Notes: generated from the sequence alone by a model not told the origin. A stretch of DNA of 64,000 nucleotides from Treponema sp. UBA4377 (GCA_002391235.1 DGRX01000018.1:62001-126000); one strand, 5' to 3'; shown: positions 39,758 to 48,704, counted from the stretch's first letter. Numbers and translations are program-made.

Positions 39758-40081
39758 ATGAAAAGCAAAGAAATTCAAAAACGATTGGCGGAAAACCTTA
39801 GGAAACTGCGCAAAGGCAAAAAAATGACGCAGCTAGACCTAGCCGTTAAATGCGACCTGTCCGAGGCGATGATAAAAAACATTGAGCTTTGCCGTTCCTG
39901 GCCTAGCGAAAAAACTTTGGCTCAAATTACAAAAGCGCTTGGCGTTGACGTTTACAGGCTTTTTCTTCCGCTCGCCATTGACTTTGAAAAAGCAAGCGAA
40001 ATAAAACTTTCAGTTCAAGACGAGGTTGTAAAGTCTTTGCGCAAATTTGTTGACGAAAAATTAAACTCTCTGACTCTATGA
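39758..40081 (+). CDS. XRE-family helix-turn-helix regulator
   Basis: This 107-residue protein has a Cro/CI-type HTH at about residues 8-63: LAENLRKLRKGKKMTQLDLAVKCDLSEAMIKNIE, a recognition helix, and LAQITKALGVDVYRLF. The C-terminal 40 residues are helical and could mediate dimerisation. It is transcribed away from the WYL island and lies at its edge, next to preA. It resembles small regulators of mobile or housekeeping loci; the target is not known. No Shine-Dalgarno sequence of note precedes the ATG. Confidence 0.8.
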   Translation: MKSKEIQKRLAENLRKLRKGKKMTQLDLAVKCDLSEAMIKNIELCRSWPSEKTLAQITKALGVDVYRLFLPLAIDFEKASEIKLSVQDEVVKSLRKFVDEKLNSLTL

Positions 40082-40112
40082 CAAGCCGCCAAAAAAACTT
40101 TTAAATTCCTCC

Positions 40113-40141
40113 TTGCGTCGCGACAATTTTTTTTATATAAT
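40113..40141 (+). promoter_or_regulatory. Promoter of preA
   Basis: TTGCGT (40113-40118), a 17-nt spacer and TATAAT (40136-40141), 16 nt before the preA ATG. Confidence 0.6.
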
Positions 40142-40156
40142 AAAGTCGGAAGCTTT

Positions 40157-41365
40157 ATGGCAACTTTACAGACAAGTTTTTTGGGAATCCAATTTGAAAA
40201 TCCTTTTTTGCTTGCTTCCGCTCCGCCAACTTCAAAAGTGGAAAGCATAGACAAGGCCTTTGAAGCCGGCTGGGGCGGAGCGGTTTTAAAGACAATCACG
40301 CCCGACGATTTAATAATGAACGAAGCCAGCCCCCGCTATCAAGTTCAAAAACACAACGGAAAAATCATCGGCTTTCAAAACATAGAATTGTTGAGCCACA
40401 AAAGCCTTCAATATTGGCTGGACGGAATTCGCTTCCTAAAAAACAAGCATCCCAACAAAGTTGTCATCGCAAGCATTATGGCGCCCCAAGAAAAAGAAAA
40501 ATGGCAGGCGCTTGTCCAGTCAATAAACGAAACTCCTGCCGACGCTTTTGAGCTGAACTTTTCCTGCCCTCACGGAATGCCCGAAAAGAAAATCGGAATG
40601 GCCATCGGAGCAAGTCGGGAGTTTTCAAAAAACATAACCGCTTGGGTCAAAGAAGCGGCAAAAAAGCCTGTGTTTGTAAAACTAACGCCAAATGTCACGG
40701 ACATAAGCCGAATAGCGCTTGCCGTTCAAGAGGCCGGAGCGGACGGCGTGACCGCAATAAACACTGCGCAAGGATTTATGGGAGTGGACTTGGACAACCT
40801 TGAGCCGCGCTTGAACATCGACGGCCTTTCAACTTTTGGCGGATGTTCCGGGCCAATAATAAAGGCCATTGGCTTTAGATGCGTGGCGCAAATCAGGCAG
40901 GCCTCAGCGCTTCCAATTTTGGCCAGCGGCGGAATCAGCGACTGGAGCGACGCGGCGCAATACATAGCGCTGGGAGCGGACGCGGTTCAAGTTTGCACGG
41001 AAGTCATGCTCAACGGATACGAAATAATCGGCAAGATGAAAGACGGCCTCTTAAAATACTTGGAGTCAAAATCCTTTGCCAGCATAAACGACATAAAAGG
41101 CGCCGTCGTCAAAAAAATCACCAGCCACGAAAAGTTGAACAAAAATTGCCTCGTCGTTCCTTCAATCGACAAAAGCAAGTGCGTCCTTTGCAAAAAATGC
41201 GTATCACGTTGCTCGGAATCCGAAAGCGGCGCCTTGTCGGTTCTGGACGGCGCCATAAAGGTTGACAAAGGCCTTTGCTTAGGCTGCTCCCTTTGTTCCC
41301 ATGTCTGTCCTCAAGGCGCCATCGCCATGACAAACCGCCTTGAAAACGCTCGCCTTATGCGCTAG
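40157..41365 (+). CDS. preA: Dihydropyrimidine dehydrogenase-like flavoprotein with ferredoxin domain
   Basis: This 402-residue protein combines an FMN-binding dihydroorotate-dehydrogenase-like TIM barrel (1 to about 300) with a C-terminal 2[4Fe-4S] ferredoxin module. FMN and active-site regions are NPFLLASAPPT near the N terminus, FELNFSCPHG (active-site Cys loop), KLTPNVTDI, AINTAQGF and LASGGISDW. The ferredoxin part has CVLCKKC (336-342) and CLGCSLCSHVC. This matches NAD-dependent dihydropyrimidine dehydrogenase subunit PreA, which reduces uracil or thymine with electrons from PreT; no preT gene is adjacent. The HD hydrolase gene follows at 9 nt, so nucleotide salvage is a fitting context. 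Confidence 0.88.
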   Translation: MATLQTSFLGIQFENPFLLASAPPTSKVESIDKAFEAGWGGAVLKTITPDDLIMNEASPRYQVQKHNGKIIGFQNIELLSHKSLQYWLDGIRFLKNKHPNKVVIASIMAPQEKEKWQALVQSINETPADAFELNFSCPHGMPEKKIGMAIGASREFSKNITAWVKEAAKKPVFVKLTPNVTDISRIALAVQEAGADGVTAINTAQGFMGVDLDNLEPRLNIDGLSTFGGCSGPIIKAIGFRCVAQIRQASALPILASGGISDWSDAAQYIALGADAVQVCTEVMLNGYEIIGKMKDGLLKYLESKSFASINDIKGAVVKKITSHEKLNKNCLVVPSIDKSKCVLCKKCVSRCSESESGALSVLDGAIKVDKGLCLGCSLCSHVCPQGAIAMTNRLENARLMR

Positions 41366-41374
41366 CATATTTTC

Positions 41375-42010
41375 ATGCAAAGCTCATTTGAACAAACGAT
41401 AAAAAATTTCTTGCCTTCTGACGACGGCCGCTTGAACAGCCTTTTAAAGTTTTCGGCACTGGCGGAAGAAATGGACAAAATCAGCCGTAGAACAAAACTG
41501 GCCGACGGTTCCAGAAGGCAAAACGACGCGGAGCATTCTTGGCGAATCGCGCTTATGGCGCTTATGTTTAAAGATTATTTTGACGAAGAAGTTGACGCGA
41601 CTCGGGCGGCGGCCATTTGCGTGGCGCACGACTTGGTTGAAATTTACGCTGGGGACACATTTGCATACGACGCCGCCGCCAATATCGGAAAAGAGGAACG
41701 GGAAGAAGCCGCCGCGCAAAAACTGTTCGGCCAACTTCCTGACGACATCGCGCGAAAGCTCCGCGCGCTTTGGAACGAGTTTGAGGAATTTAAAACGCCT
41801 GAATCGCGCTACGCGAATTGCATGGACCGCTTGGAGCCTTTTTTGAACAACTCGCTTTCTTTGACCGGCGGAACCTGGGCCGAAGCCGGCGCGACAGTCG
41901 CGATGGTGGAAAAGCGCATCGGCCCTTTAAAAGAAAACATGCCGCGCGTTTGGGAATGGGTTCAAAAGAACATCGCAGTCGGCCTTAAAAAAGGCTTTAT
42001 AAAAGAATGA
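41375..42010 (+). CDS. HD-domain hydrolase, YfbR-like
   Basis: This 211-residue HD-superfamily phosphohydrolase has the metal ligands in NDAEHSWRIAL (first His), CVAHDLVEIYAGD (His-Asp) and a distal Asp in CMDRLEPFL. The arrangement fits the HD_3/YfbR 5'-deoxynucleotidase group, which removes phosphate from deoxynucleoside monophosphates. It follows preA by 9 nt and is likely co-transcribed, consistent with pyrimidine turnover. No signal peptide. The exact substrate is inferred from family resemblance only. Confidence 0.82.
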   Translation: MQSSFEQTIKNFLPSDDGRLNSLLKFSALAEEMDKISRRTKLADGSRRQNDAEHSWRIALMALMFKDYFDEEVDATRAAAICVAHDLVEIYAGDTFAYDAAANIGKEEREEAAAQKLFGQLPDDIARKLRALWNEFEEFKTPESRYANCMDRLEPFLNNSLSLTGGTWAEAGATVAMVEKRIGPLKENMPRVWEWVQKNIAVGLKKGFIKE

Positions 42011-42056
42011 GCCCGCGCGCAATGGCTGCAAGGCCATAAAGCCGACCGCAAAAAAT

Positions 42057-43103
42057 ATGCCAATAACGCTTTCTGACTTTTACAAAAACAAGTTTGGCCG
42101 CAAAGTTTACAAGCTTGCCGTCGACGCGGGCTGTACCTGCCCCACCCGCGACGGAAGGCTGGACACGCGCGGCTGCATCTTTTGCTCGGCCAACGGAAGC
42201 GGCGACTTCATTCCGCCAAAAAATCTTCCTATCGCGGAACAGCTTGAGCGCGCCAAACTGTTGGTGCAAAAAAAAGCGCATGGCCGCGGCGGCCCGCGCG
42301 TTCCGGGCGTTGAAAAAGTTTCCGCAGAAGAAAAAAGTTTGCAAAGCCAAAAAGCGCCGCTTCTTGGCCAACCAAAAAATCTTGGAAATTGCCAAAAGTT
42401 ATCGCAAGACCAAAAAGCGCCGCGCCTCTCCGCCGGAAACGCGGCTCCCGCTCCCGCCTACATCGCCTACTTCCAGAATTTCACAAACACATACGGCGAC
42501 CCGCTAGTTCTAAAGCAAAAATACTTGGACGCGCTCGCCGCTCCTGACATTGTGGGCGTGGACATAGCGACGCGGCCCGACTGCCTTGGCCCCGAAATTC
42601 TAGAAGTAATAAAGGAACTGTCGCAAAAAACTTTTGTCACCGTAGAGTTGGGCTTGCAAACCGCTCGCCAAAAAACGGCGGACTGGATGCGGCGCGGCTA
42701 CCCCACAAGCGTTTACTTTGACGCGGTCGCCGCGCTAAAAAAGGAGTGCCCCGACATCCACATCGTGACCCAATTGATTTTGGGCTTGCCAGGCGAGGAC
42801 GACGACGACATGCTAGAGTCAGTCCGCCGCATTGTCGCCGCCGGCTCGGACGGAATAAAGTTTACGGTCTTGTATGTTTTGGCCGGAACTGATTTGGAAA
42901 AGGAATGGCGGGCGGGCAAATTTGAATGCCTTGCAAAAGAGAAGTATTTTGAACTTTTAAAAAAGATAGTTCCGCTATTGCCGCCTGACATGGTCGTGCA
43001 CCGCTTGACCGGCGACGGTCCAAAAAAGATTTTGCTCGCCCCCGAATGGACAAAAAACAAGCGGCAAGTCCTCAATGAACTTGCCGCCCTGCATCTAATG
43101 TGA
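42057..43103 (+). CDS. Radical SAM protein, YhcC-like (TIGR01212 type)
   Basis: This 348-residue protein has the spaced radical SAM motif CTCPTRDGRLDTRGCIFC (26-43), whose long gap between the first and later cysteines is typical of the YhcC family, plus VTQLILGLPGEDDDDM and a conserved C-terminal part PPDMVVHRLTGDGP. Family members are poorly characterised. A low-complexity insert at about residues 72-135 (Gln/Lys/Pro/Ala-rich) interrupts the region just after the cluster motif; it contains a 14-bp direct repeat with 63-bp spacing. The gene follows the HD hydrolase by 46 nt and ends at a shared, imperfect terminator. Confidence 0.85.
   Translation: MPITLSDFYKNKFGRKVYKLAVDAGCTCPTRDGRLDTRGCIFCSANGSGDFIPPKNLPIAEQLERAKLLVQKKAHGRGGPRVPGVEKVSAEEKSLQSQKAPLLGQPKNLGNCQKLSQDQKAPRLSAGNAAPAPAYIAYFQNFTNTYGDPLVLKQKYLDALAAPDIVGVDIATRPDCLGPEILEVIKELSQKTFVTVELGLQTARQKTADWMRRGYPTSVYFDAVAALKKECPDIHIVTQLILGLPGEDDDDMLESVRRIVAAGSDGIKFTVLYVLAGTDLEKEWRAGKFECLAKEKYFELLKKIVPLLPPDMVVHRLTGDGPKKILLAPEWTKNKRQVLNELAALHLM
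42347..42423 (+). repeat. 14-bp direct repeat inside the YhcC-like insert
   Basis: CCAAAAAGCGCCGC occurs at 42347-42360 and 42410-42423. The 63-bp period is a multiple of three, so the repeat keeps the frame and encodes QKAP twice. Confidence 0.7.
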
Positions 43104-43130
43104 AGAATAAATTAAGGTATTGAAAAAATA

Positions 43131-43196
43131 AAAAACGCTGGCAAAACGGCGCGAAGTGGACGCACGGACACTGGGAGCCGTTTTGACCGCGTTTTT
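43131..43196. terminator. Bidirectional terminator between convergent genes
   Basis: Outer arms AAAAACGC (43131-43138) / GCGTTTTT (43189-43196) and inner arms AAAACGGC (43143-43150) / GCCGTTTT (43177-43184) enclose a 26-nt loop. T-runs appear on both strands, serving the YhcC-like and acyl-CoA ligase genes. Confidence 0.65.
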
Positions 43197-43202
43197 TTGT
43201 TT

Positions 43203-44885
43203 TTACAATTCTTCCTTGTCTTTATTATCCTTTTCGCGAATCTCGACGCGGCGGATTTTTCCGCTTATGGTCTTTGGAAGCTCCTCGACAAATTCAATTA
43301 TGCGGGGATACTTATAGCTGGCCGTCTGGCTCTTGACGAATTCCTGCAATTCAATTTCCAGCTGCTTGGTCGGCTCAAAGCCCTTGTTCAAAACAATAGT
43401 GGCTTTTACAAGCTGGCCGCGCTTTGCGTCAAGAACGCCAGTGACCGCGCATTCCAAAACGGCGGGATGCTGCTGCAAAACGCTTTCAACCTCAAAGGGG
43501 CTGATGCGGTAGCCGGAGCTTTTTATGATGTCGTCCGCGCGGCCTACAAACCAAATGTAGCCGTCCTCGTCCATGTAGGCCGTGTCGCCGGTGTGGTAAA
43601 CGCCGTTGTCAAAGGCCTCCGCCGTAAGAACGACGTCCTTGTAGTAGCCCGAGAACAAACCAAGAGGATGGGATTTTTCAACATTGATGACAATCTGGCC
43701 GGTTTCATTCACGCCGCAAGTTTCGCCGTTGGGTTTTGCGATGCGGACGTCGTAGCCTGGAGCGGGCTTTCCCATGGAGCCGGGCTTTGGCTCCATTCCC
43801 GGAAAGTTTCCGACGATGACCGTCGCTTCTGTCTGGCCGTAAGCCTCAAACATTTTGATTCCGGTCTGCTCGTAAAAGCGGTTATAAACTTCGGCGTTCA
43901 AAGCCTCGCCGGCGGTGACGCAATATTTTAGCGAAGACAAATCGTACTTGGAAAGGTTTTGCCGGATCAAGTAGCGGTAGACCGTAGGCGGCGCGCAGAA
44001 AGTGGTGATTTTGTAATGCGCGATTTTTTGGAGAACCAAGTCCGGCTTAAAGGAATCCATGTCGTAAACAAAGACTGCGCTGCCGGCAATCCACTGGCCG
44101 TAAAGCTTTCCCCAAACAGCCTTGCCCCAACCGGTTTCGGCGATGCTCAAATGCAAGCCGTCCTCGACAACGTTCTGCCAAAACTTGGCCGTGACGATAT
44201 GGCCCAACGGGTAAAGGAAATTGTGGCCGACCATTTTTGGATAGCCCGACGTTCCGCTTGTAAAATACAAAAGCATGATGTCGTCGTTTGTCGTTCCCTC
44301 GGAACCGCTGATGCGCTCAAAAATCGGAAGGCAAAATTCATACTCGCGGTGGAAGTTGACCCAGCCCGGCCTGTCGCCGCCGACAGTGACCAAATTTTTT
44401 ACTGTCGGAGATTTGGGCATCGCGGATTCGATTTCCTTCATCAACTTGTCGTCGTCAACAGAAACAATCATCTTAATCGAAGCGGCGTTGTTGCGGTATT
44501 CCAAATCCTTTTTAAGAAGCATTACAGTCGCGGGAACTGCAATCGCTCCGATTCTGTGCAAGGCTAAAATAAAAAGCCAGAACTCGTAGCGGCGGCGCAA
44601 AATCAGCAAAACCGCGTCGCCCTTGCGGATTCCGTGAGCGGTCAAAAAGTTGGCCGTCTTTTTTGACATGTCGGAAATTTCTTTGAAGGTAAAAATCTTT
44701 TCTTCGCCGCGGTCGTCGCACCAAACAAGCGCCCTTTTATCAGGCTCGTCATTTGCATAGCGGTCCACGATATCGTAGGCAAAGTTGAAATTTGAAGGGA
44801 TCTTGATTTTGAAATGTTCCTTTAAATCCTCGTATCCGTTGAATTCTCTCGGCTCTTCCAAAAATTCTTTATATAATGAAGACAT
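43203..44885 (-). CDS. AMP-forming acyl-CoA synthetase
   Basis: A 560-residue adenylate-forming ligase starting at 44885, with AGAGGAAAAT before MSSLYKEF. Motifs: YFTSGTSGYPKMV (P-loop, about 203-215), EAYGQTEATV (A5), YHTGDTAYMDEDGYIWFVGRADDIIKSSGYRISPFEVE (A7-A8) and the catalytic lysine region LPKTISGKIRR (A10). Closest in layout to acetyl- or medium-chain acyl-CoA synthetases that activate carboxylic acids with ATP and CoA. The acyl chain cannot be deduced. It is monocistronic, divergent from an RluA-type gene. Confidence 0.9.
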   Translation of the reverse strand: MSSLYKEFLEEPREFNGYEDLKEHFKIKIPSNFNFAYDIVDRYANDEPDKRALVWCDDRGEEKIFTFKEISDMSKKTANFLTAHGIRKGDAVLLILRRRYEFWLFILALHRIGAIAVPATVMLLKKDLEYRNNAASIKMIVSVDDDKLMKEIESAMPKSPTVKNLVTVGGDRPGWVNFHREYEFCLPIFERISGSEGTTNDDIMLLYFTSGTSGYPKMVGHNFLYPLGHIVTAKFWQNVVEDGLHLSIAETGWGKAVWGKLYGQWIAGSAVFVYDMDSFKPDLVLQKIAHYKITTFCAPPTVYRYLIRQNLSKYDLSSLKYCVTAGEALNAEVYNRFYEQTGIKMFEAYGQTEATVIVGNFPGMEPKPGSMGKPAPGYDVRIAKPNGETCGVNETGQIVINVEKSHPLGLFSGYYKDVVLTAEAFDNGVYHTGDTAYMDEDGYIWFVGRADDIIKSSGYRISPFEVESVLQQHPAVLECAVTGVLDAKRGQLVKATIVLNKGFEPTKQLEIELQEFVKSQTASYKYPRIIEFVEELPKTISGKIRRVEIREKDNKDKEEL

Positions 44886-44915
44886 ATTTTCCTCTATAAA
44901 ATTAGACAAAAAAAA

Positions 44916-44944
44916 TTGATTTTAGTTGCGTTTTATTTTATACT
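44916..44944 (+). promoter_or_regulatory. Near-leaderless promoter of the second RluA-type gene
   Basis: TTGATT (44916-44921), a 17-nt spacer and TATACT (44939-44944). The ATG at 44954 is 9 nt after the -10 box and has no Shine-Dalgarno sequence. Confidence 0.6.
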
Positions 44945-44953
44945 ATATCTTAT

Positions 44954-45727
44954 ATGAAGACAACACCCGACTACAGCGTCATTCATTCCGACGACGACAT
45001 AATCGTATTGAACAAAAAGAGCGGCCTTTGCGTGGCCGCCGACCGCTACGACGAAGAAGCGCCGCGACTGGACCTTTTGGCGCAAGAAGAATTTGGAAAG
45101 CTCTTTGCCGTCCACAGAATCGACAAGGACACAAGCGGAATCGTCGTCTACGCTAGGAACGAAGCCGCGCACAAAAACCTTTGCGACCAATTCGCCGCAA
45201 GGAAAGTCCATAAAATTTACCATTGCCTTGTTCGCGGCCGCCCCCTTTGGCAAGACCTTAAAGTGACGCTCCCGCTAATGCCCGACGGCGACGCCCGCCA
45301 CAGAACGGTTGTCAGCAAGACGCATGGAAAGCCTTCCGTGACAGAATTTCATTTTATTGGCGCATGCGGGCCTTTTTCATGGCTGGAAGCGCGACCGCTC
45401 ACTGGGCGCACCCACCAAATCCGAGCGCACCTAAACGCCAACAATTTGTCGATTGTCTGCGACCCCCTTTACAGCGGAAACCAGCGCGGCGTTTATCTTT
45501 CGGAACTAAAAAAGCGCTGGAACGGCGACCCGGAAATGGAGCGGCCGCTTATAGACCGCCTTGCGCTCCACGCTTGGAAGATTTCTTTTACGCATCCGGC
45601 AAGCGGCCGGCAAGTTGAATTTATCGCCCCCTACCCCAAGGATTTGGAAGTGACGCGAAAGCAGCTGGCAAAAATTTTTGGCGTGGATCCGTTGGCGGAC
45701 TCTAACGCGGCGGAGGGCCAATCGTGA
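44954..45727 (+). CDS. RluA-family RNA pseudouridine synthase
   Basis: This 257-residue enzyme has the catalytic motif HRIDKDTSG (55-63, Asp58) and the downstream LTGRTHQIRAHL motif of RluA/RluD synthases; no S4 domain is fused. It therefore isomerises uridines in rRNA or tRNA at a site that cannot be predicted. It is distinct from the 231-residue synthase at 7842-8537. The stop overlaps the GTG start of the following omptin-like gene (GTGA). The start is near-leaderless, as the -10 box ends 9 nt upstream. Confidence 0.88.
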   Translation: MKTTPDYSVIHSDDDIIVLNKKSGLCVAADRYDEEAPRLDLLAQEEFGKLFAVHRIDKDTSGIVVYARNEAAHKNLCDQFAARKVHKIYHCLVRGRPLWQDLKVTLPLMPDGDARHRTVVSKTHGKPSVTEFHFIGACGPFSWLEARPLTGRTHQIRAHLNANNLSIVCDPLYSGNQRGVYLSELKKRWNGDPEMERPLIDRLALHAWKISFTHPASGRQVEFIAPYPKDLEVTRKQLAKIFGVDPLADSNAAEGQS

Positions 45728-46731
45728 AAGCGCGCGTCACATTTGTCTCAGTTTTTTTTCTCTTGGCGCTAACCGCAACAACATTCGCGCAAGAAAGCCG
45801 CGGACAAAGGGTCGACGGCTGGGTCTTTAACATTGAACCTGTTTTTGGCGCGCGGCTTGGCCAATGCAAGGAAATTGTTTGGAACAAAAAAAGCGGCGGA
45901 GATAGATACAAGCTTAGCGAACTTGTTTACGACATTCTTCCCGCTTGGTATGTAGGCGCCAATGTCGGAATGCAATACAAACGCTTTGAACTGAGTTTTT
46001 TAAGCAAATTTTACCTTTCGTCCAAAAGCGGACATATGGAAGACTCGGATTGGCAAAACACTTCCGACACTTCGATGAAAACGGACTTGTCACGGCACAA
46101 TCTATTCATAAGCTCAGAAAGCGGCCTGCCGGGCTATGATTTAGAATTGGCCGCCGCCTTTAATTTTTACCCCACAAGCTTTTTGACCTTGGCGCCGACT
46201 CTTTCTTTTGACGCGCAATACATGAGCTTTAAGGCAAAAGACGGAACAGGTTGGTACGGCTGGTACAACAACTCAGGCCCCAAAACATATCCATACGACG
46301 ACACCAGCCATAGGGATATCATAAACTTTGACGGCAAAAGAGTGATGGATTACGAGGTTTACAATCTTTTTGTATGGAGCGGAATCAGGGCAGACTTTAT
46401 TCCAGCATCTTGGGCCAAAATTTCCCTTGCTTCAGAACTGGCGCTCTTTTGGGCCATGATAGACAAGGACCATCACAGAACAACAGGCCGTTACTATGTA
46501 GACATCACTTATTCCGCCTTTTACGCATTTAGGCAAAGCGTTAAAGCGGAATTCAAAATAAAAAAGTTTTTTTCAATTTGCCAAAAAACATGCTTCACCT
46601 TCACCGGCGAAAGCAAAGGCGAAATGTACATAAAGCAAGAAGGCGAAAGCAAATACAAAAAGGCCGCGTCCAACTCCGGCAGCCAATTAATTTGCGTCGA
46701 CTTGGAGCTTTCGGCAAAATTTTCGTGGTAG
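45724..46731 (+). CDS. Omptin-like outer-membrane protease
   Basis: This 335-residue protein starts at GTG 45724 and has a signal peptide (about 1-22, ATTFAQ). The mature part is rich in amphipathic strands and carries both halves of the omptin active site: MEDSDW (105-110, aligning with the OmpT Asp83-x-Asp85 motif) and DKDHH (247-251, aligning with Asp210-x-His212). GWVFNIEP near residue 32, the Trp/Tyr-rich loops and KSGHMEDSDW also recall the family. Omptins are surface proteases in Gram-negative bacteria. The chain is slightly longer than OmpT (about 297 residues mature), and the rest is divergent, so the fold is likely but activity is predicted. Confidence 0.75.
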   Translation: MKARVTFVSVFFLLALTATTFAQESRGQRVDGWVFNIEPVFGARLGQCKEIVWNKKSGGDRYKLSELVYDILPAWYVGANVGMQYKRFELSFLSKFYLSSKSGHMEDSDWQNTSDTSMKTDLSRHNLFISSESGLPGYDLELAAAFNFYPTSFLTLAPTLSFDAQYMSFKAKDGTGWYGWYNNSGPKTYPYDDTSHRDIINFDGKRVMDYEVYNLFVWSGIRADFIPASWAKISLASELALFWAMIDKDHHRTTGRYYVDITYSAFYAFRQSVKAEFKIKKFFSICQKTCFTFTGESKGEMYIKQEGESKYKKAASNSGSQLICVDLELSAKFSW

Positions 46732-46749
46732 TTAGCGGCAAGGCTTCGC

Positions 46750-46778
46750 TTGCGAAAAGATAGCAAACGCGCTACAAT
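46750..46778 (+). promoter_or_regulatory. Promoter of the cytidylate kinase-like gene
   Basis: TTGCGA (46750-46755), a 17-nt spacer and TACAAT (46773-46778), followed by AGGGAG and the ATG at 46810. Confidence 0.6.
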
Positions 46779-46809
46779 AAAAGCGCACAAAAACCTTAGG
46801 GAGCGTAAA

Positions 46810-47439
46810 ATGAAAAAAATCATTACAATAAGCCGTGAATACGGAAGCGCTGGAAGCGCCATTGGAAAGATTGTCGCAGAAAAGCTCGGTTGGAAATATT
46901 ACGACAAGCAGCTCATCGACCTTGCCGCCGACGAAAGCGGACTTTCGCCAAAGTTCATCGAAAAGAGCGAGCAAAGCCTTTCAAGCGGATGGCTTTACAA
47001 CATGATGCTTGGCTCAAACTATTCCTCAAACTATGCGACGGCTACAACGCCCAACACGCTGCCCTTGGTAGACCAAATCTACAACGCGCAAAGAACAATA
47101 ATACTCAAGGTTGCCAAAGAATCGCCGTGCGTAATCGTTGGCCGCTGCGCGGACTACATTCTTCACACTAGCGAAGAATTTTCGGACAGCGACATCCTAA
47201 AGCTTTTTGTTTACGCAAATCCCGACGACAGAATCAAGCGCGCGATTGAAGCTTACGGCATTCCAGAAAAAGACGCAAAAAAGACAATCGCTCAGGTCAA
47301 CAAGCGCCGCGCCAACCACTACAACACATTCACCGAATGGACTTGGGGAGCGTACGAGCACTACGACATGCTCATCAACAGCTCTTATGCCGGCATCGAA
47401 GGTACGGCTGGCCTAATTGTGAACGCGGCCAAAGCCTAA
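46810..47439 (+). CDS. Cytidylate kinase-like P-loop protein
   Basis: A 209-residue protein beginning MKKIITISREYGSAGSAIGKIVAEKLG, the N-terminal pattern of the cytidylate-kinase-like family (Cytidylate_kin2), in which the usual GxxGxGKS loop is replaced by REYGSAGSAIG. YYDKQLIDLAA and CVIVGRCADYIL are further family motifs. It may phosphorylate nucleosides or nucleotides, or another small substrate; the family is largely uncharacterised. I use the ATG at 46810, preceded by AGGGAG, since an earlier in-frame ATG at 46750 lies in the promoter. It overlaps the convergent CorC-type gene by 4 nt. Confidence 0.82.
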   Translation: MKKIITISREYGSAGSAIGKIVAEKLGWKYYDKQLIDLAADESGLSPKFIEKSEQSLSSGWLYNMMLGSNYSSNYATATTPNTLPLVDQIYNAQRTIILKVAKESPCVIVGRCADYILHTSEEFSDSDILKLFVYANPDDRIKRAIEAYGIPEKDAKKTIAQVNKRRANHYNTFTEWTWGAYEHYDMLINSSYAGIEGTAGLIVNAAKA

Positions 47440-48704
47440 AACTTAATCCTGACCGTTTTTATCCTTCGCTGGGATTGGTCTTCGACCACAAAAAGCGCGC
47501 GGCCGATTCGCGCGGCTTCCCCGGAGGATGGAAGCGCGTCAAACTTTTCCATCAAAAAACCGGCCAGCGTGTCAAAGTTTTCGCTAGTCAAATTCAAGTT
47601 CAAAATAGAATTCAAGTCAGTCAAGCGCATGTCGCCGGGAACCAAAAATTCTTTTGACGAAACAATCTTAATTCTGTCTTCCGCCGGCACTTCCTGATGC
47701 TTGTTTCCGGCGTCGCTCATTCTTCCGAACAAGCCGCGCATCACGTCGTCAAGGGTAACGATTCCCGCGGTCGAGCCTTGCTCGTCAAGCGCTACGGCAA
47801 AGGAGCGATTTTCTTTTTTTAAGGTCTGAATCAACTCAATCACAGAAAAAGTTTCCGGAACATAAAGCGGCGCGGTCATATAGTCCACTATAAAAAAGGC
47901 GCCGGGAAGATTGCGCTCAAACAATACGTCTTTGTAATACAAAACGCCCGTGACGTTTTCTTTGGAATCCTTGTAAACCGGCAAATGCGAGTAGCCGGAA
48001 TTCTTGAACGCTTCCACAACTGTCGCCCTTGTGTCGCTTTCTTTTATGTAGGTTACGAGGGAGCGGTGCTTCATAATGTTGTGGACGGTCAGGTCGGAGA
48101 TTTCCAAGATTTTATCCAGCATGTTTTTTTCGGACTTTTCCAAAGCGCCGTCATCCGCTCCGGCCTGGATCAAAGCCTTAAGCTCGCCTTCTTGGATAAT
48201 CGCGTCGTTTCTTTTCCAAAGAACGTCGACGATAAAAGCCGTTCCCTTTGAAATGTTTGAGAAAACCCAAACGACCGGCCAAAAGCCGTTCTTTAAGAAT
48301 TCAAGCGGAACGGAAGAGCGCGCGGCGATTTTGTCTGTTCTATCCTCAAGGCCCGCGACAGTTTTTGGAATAATTTCGCCAAAGACTGTTACAAAAAAAG
48401 TTATGGCAGCGGTGGCGATCGCGACGCCCTTGTTGCCCACCAACTCAATCGCAAGCGCGGTGGCGATGGAAGACGCCAACGTGTTGATGAAATTTATTCC
48501 GATAAGAACAACCGTCAAAACGCTGTCCATATCCGCGCGCAGGCGGGCGACTCTTTTCGCTCCCGGCGTTCGTGAGCGGAGCATTTTTCGGACGCGAATG
48601 TTTGTCATGGAAAGAAAAGCGGTTTCGCTTCCGGCAAAAAAAGCGATTAGCCAAACAAGAAAAATCAAAAGGCCGCTTGTCCAAAGAATTTTCGCCCAGT
48701 TCAT
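47436..48704 (-). CDS. CorC/HlyC-type DUF21-CBS protein (second of a pair)
   Basis: This 422-residue protein has an N-terminal DUF21/CNNM membrane domain (about 1-180, four TMs), two CBS motifs (about 205-330) and a C-terminal CorC_HlyC domain (about 345-420). The AETAFLSMT-like start (SETAFLSMTNIRVRK) and EIIPKTVA are family signatures. CNNM/CorC proteins are linked to Mg2+ or Co2+ efflux. It overlaps its paralog upstream by 4 nt, so the two are translated together and may form a heterodimer. Transport activity is inferred from the family. Confidence 0.88.
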   Translation of the reverse strand: MNWAKILWTSGLLIFLVWLIAFFAGSETAFLSMTNIRVRKMLRSRTPGAKRVARLRADMDSVLTVVLIGINFINTLASSIATALAIELVGNKGVAIATAAITFFVTVFGEIIPKTVAGLEDRTDKIAARSSVPLEFLKNGFWPVVWVFSNISKGTAFIVDVLWKRNDAIIQEGELKALIQAGADDGALEKSEKNMLDKILEISDLTVHNIMKHRSLVTYIKESDTRATVVEAFKNSGYSHLPVYKDSKENVTGVLYYKDVLFERNLPGAFFIVDYMTAPLYVPETFSVIELIQTLKKENRSFAVALDEQGSTAGIVTLDDVMRGLFGRMSDAGNKHQEVPAEDRIKIVSSKEFLVPGDMRLTDLNSILNLNLTSENFDTLAGFLMEKFDALPSSGEAARIGRALFVVEDQSQRRIKTVRIKF

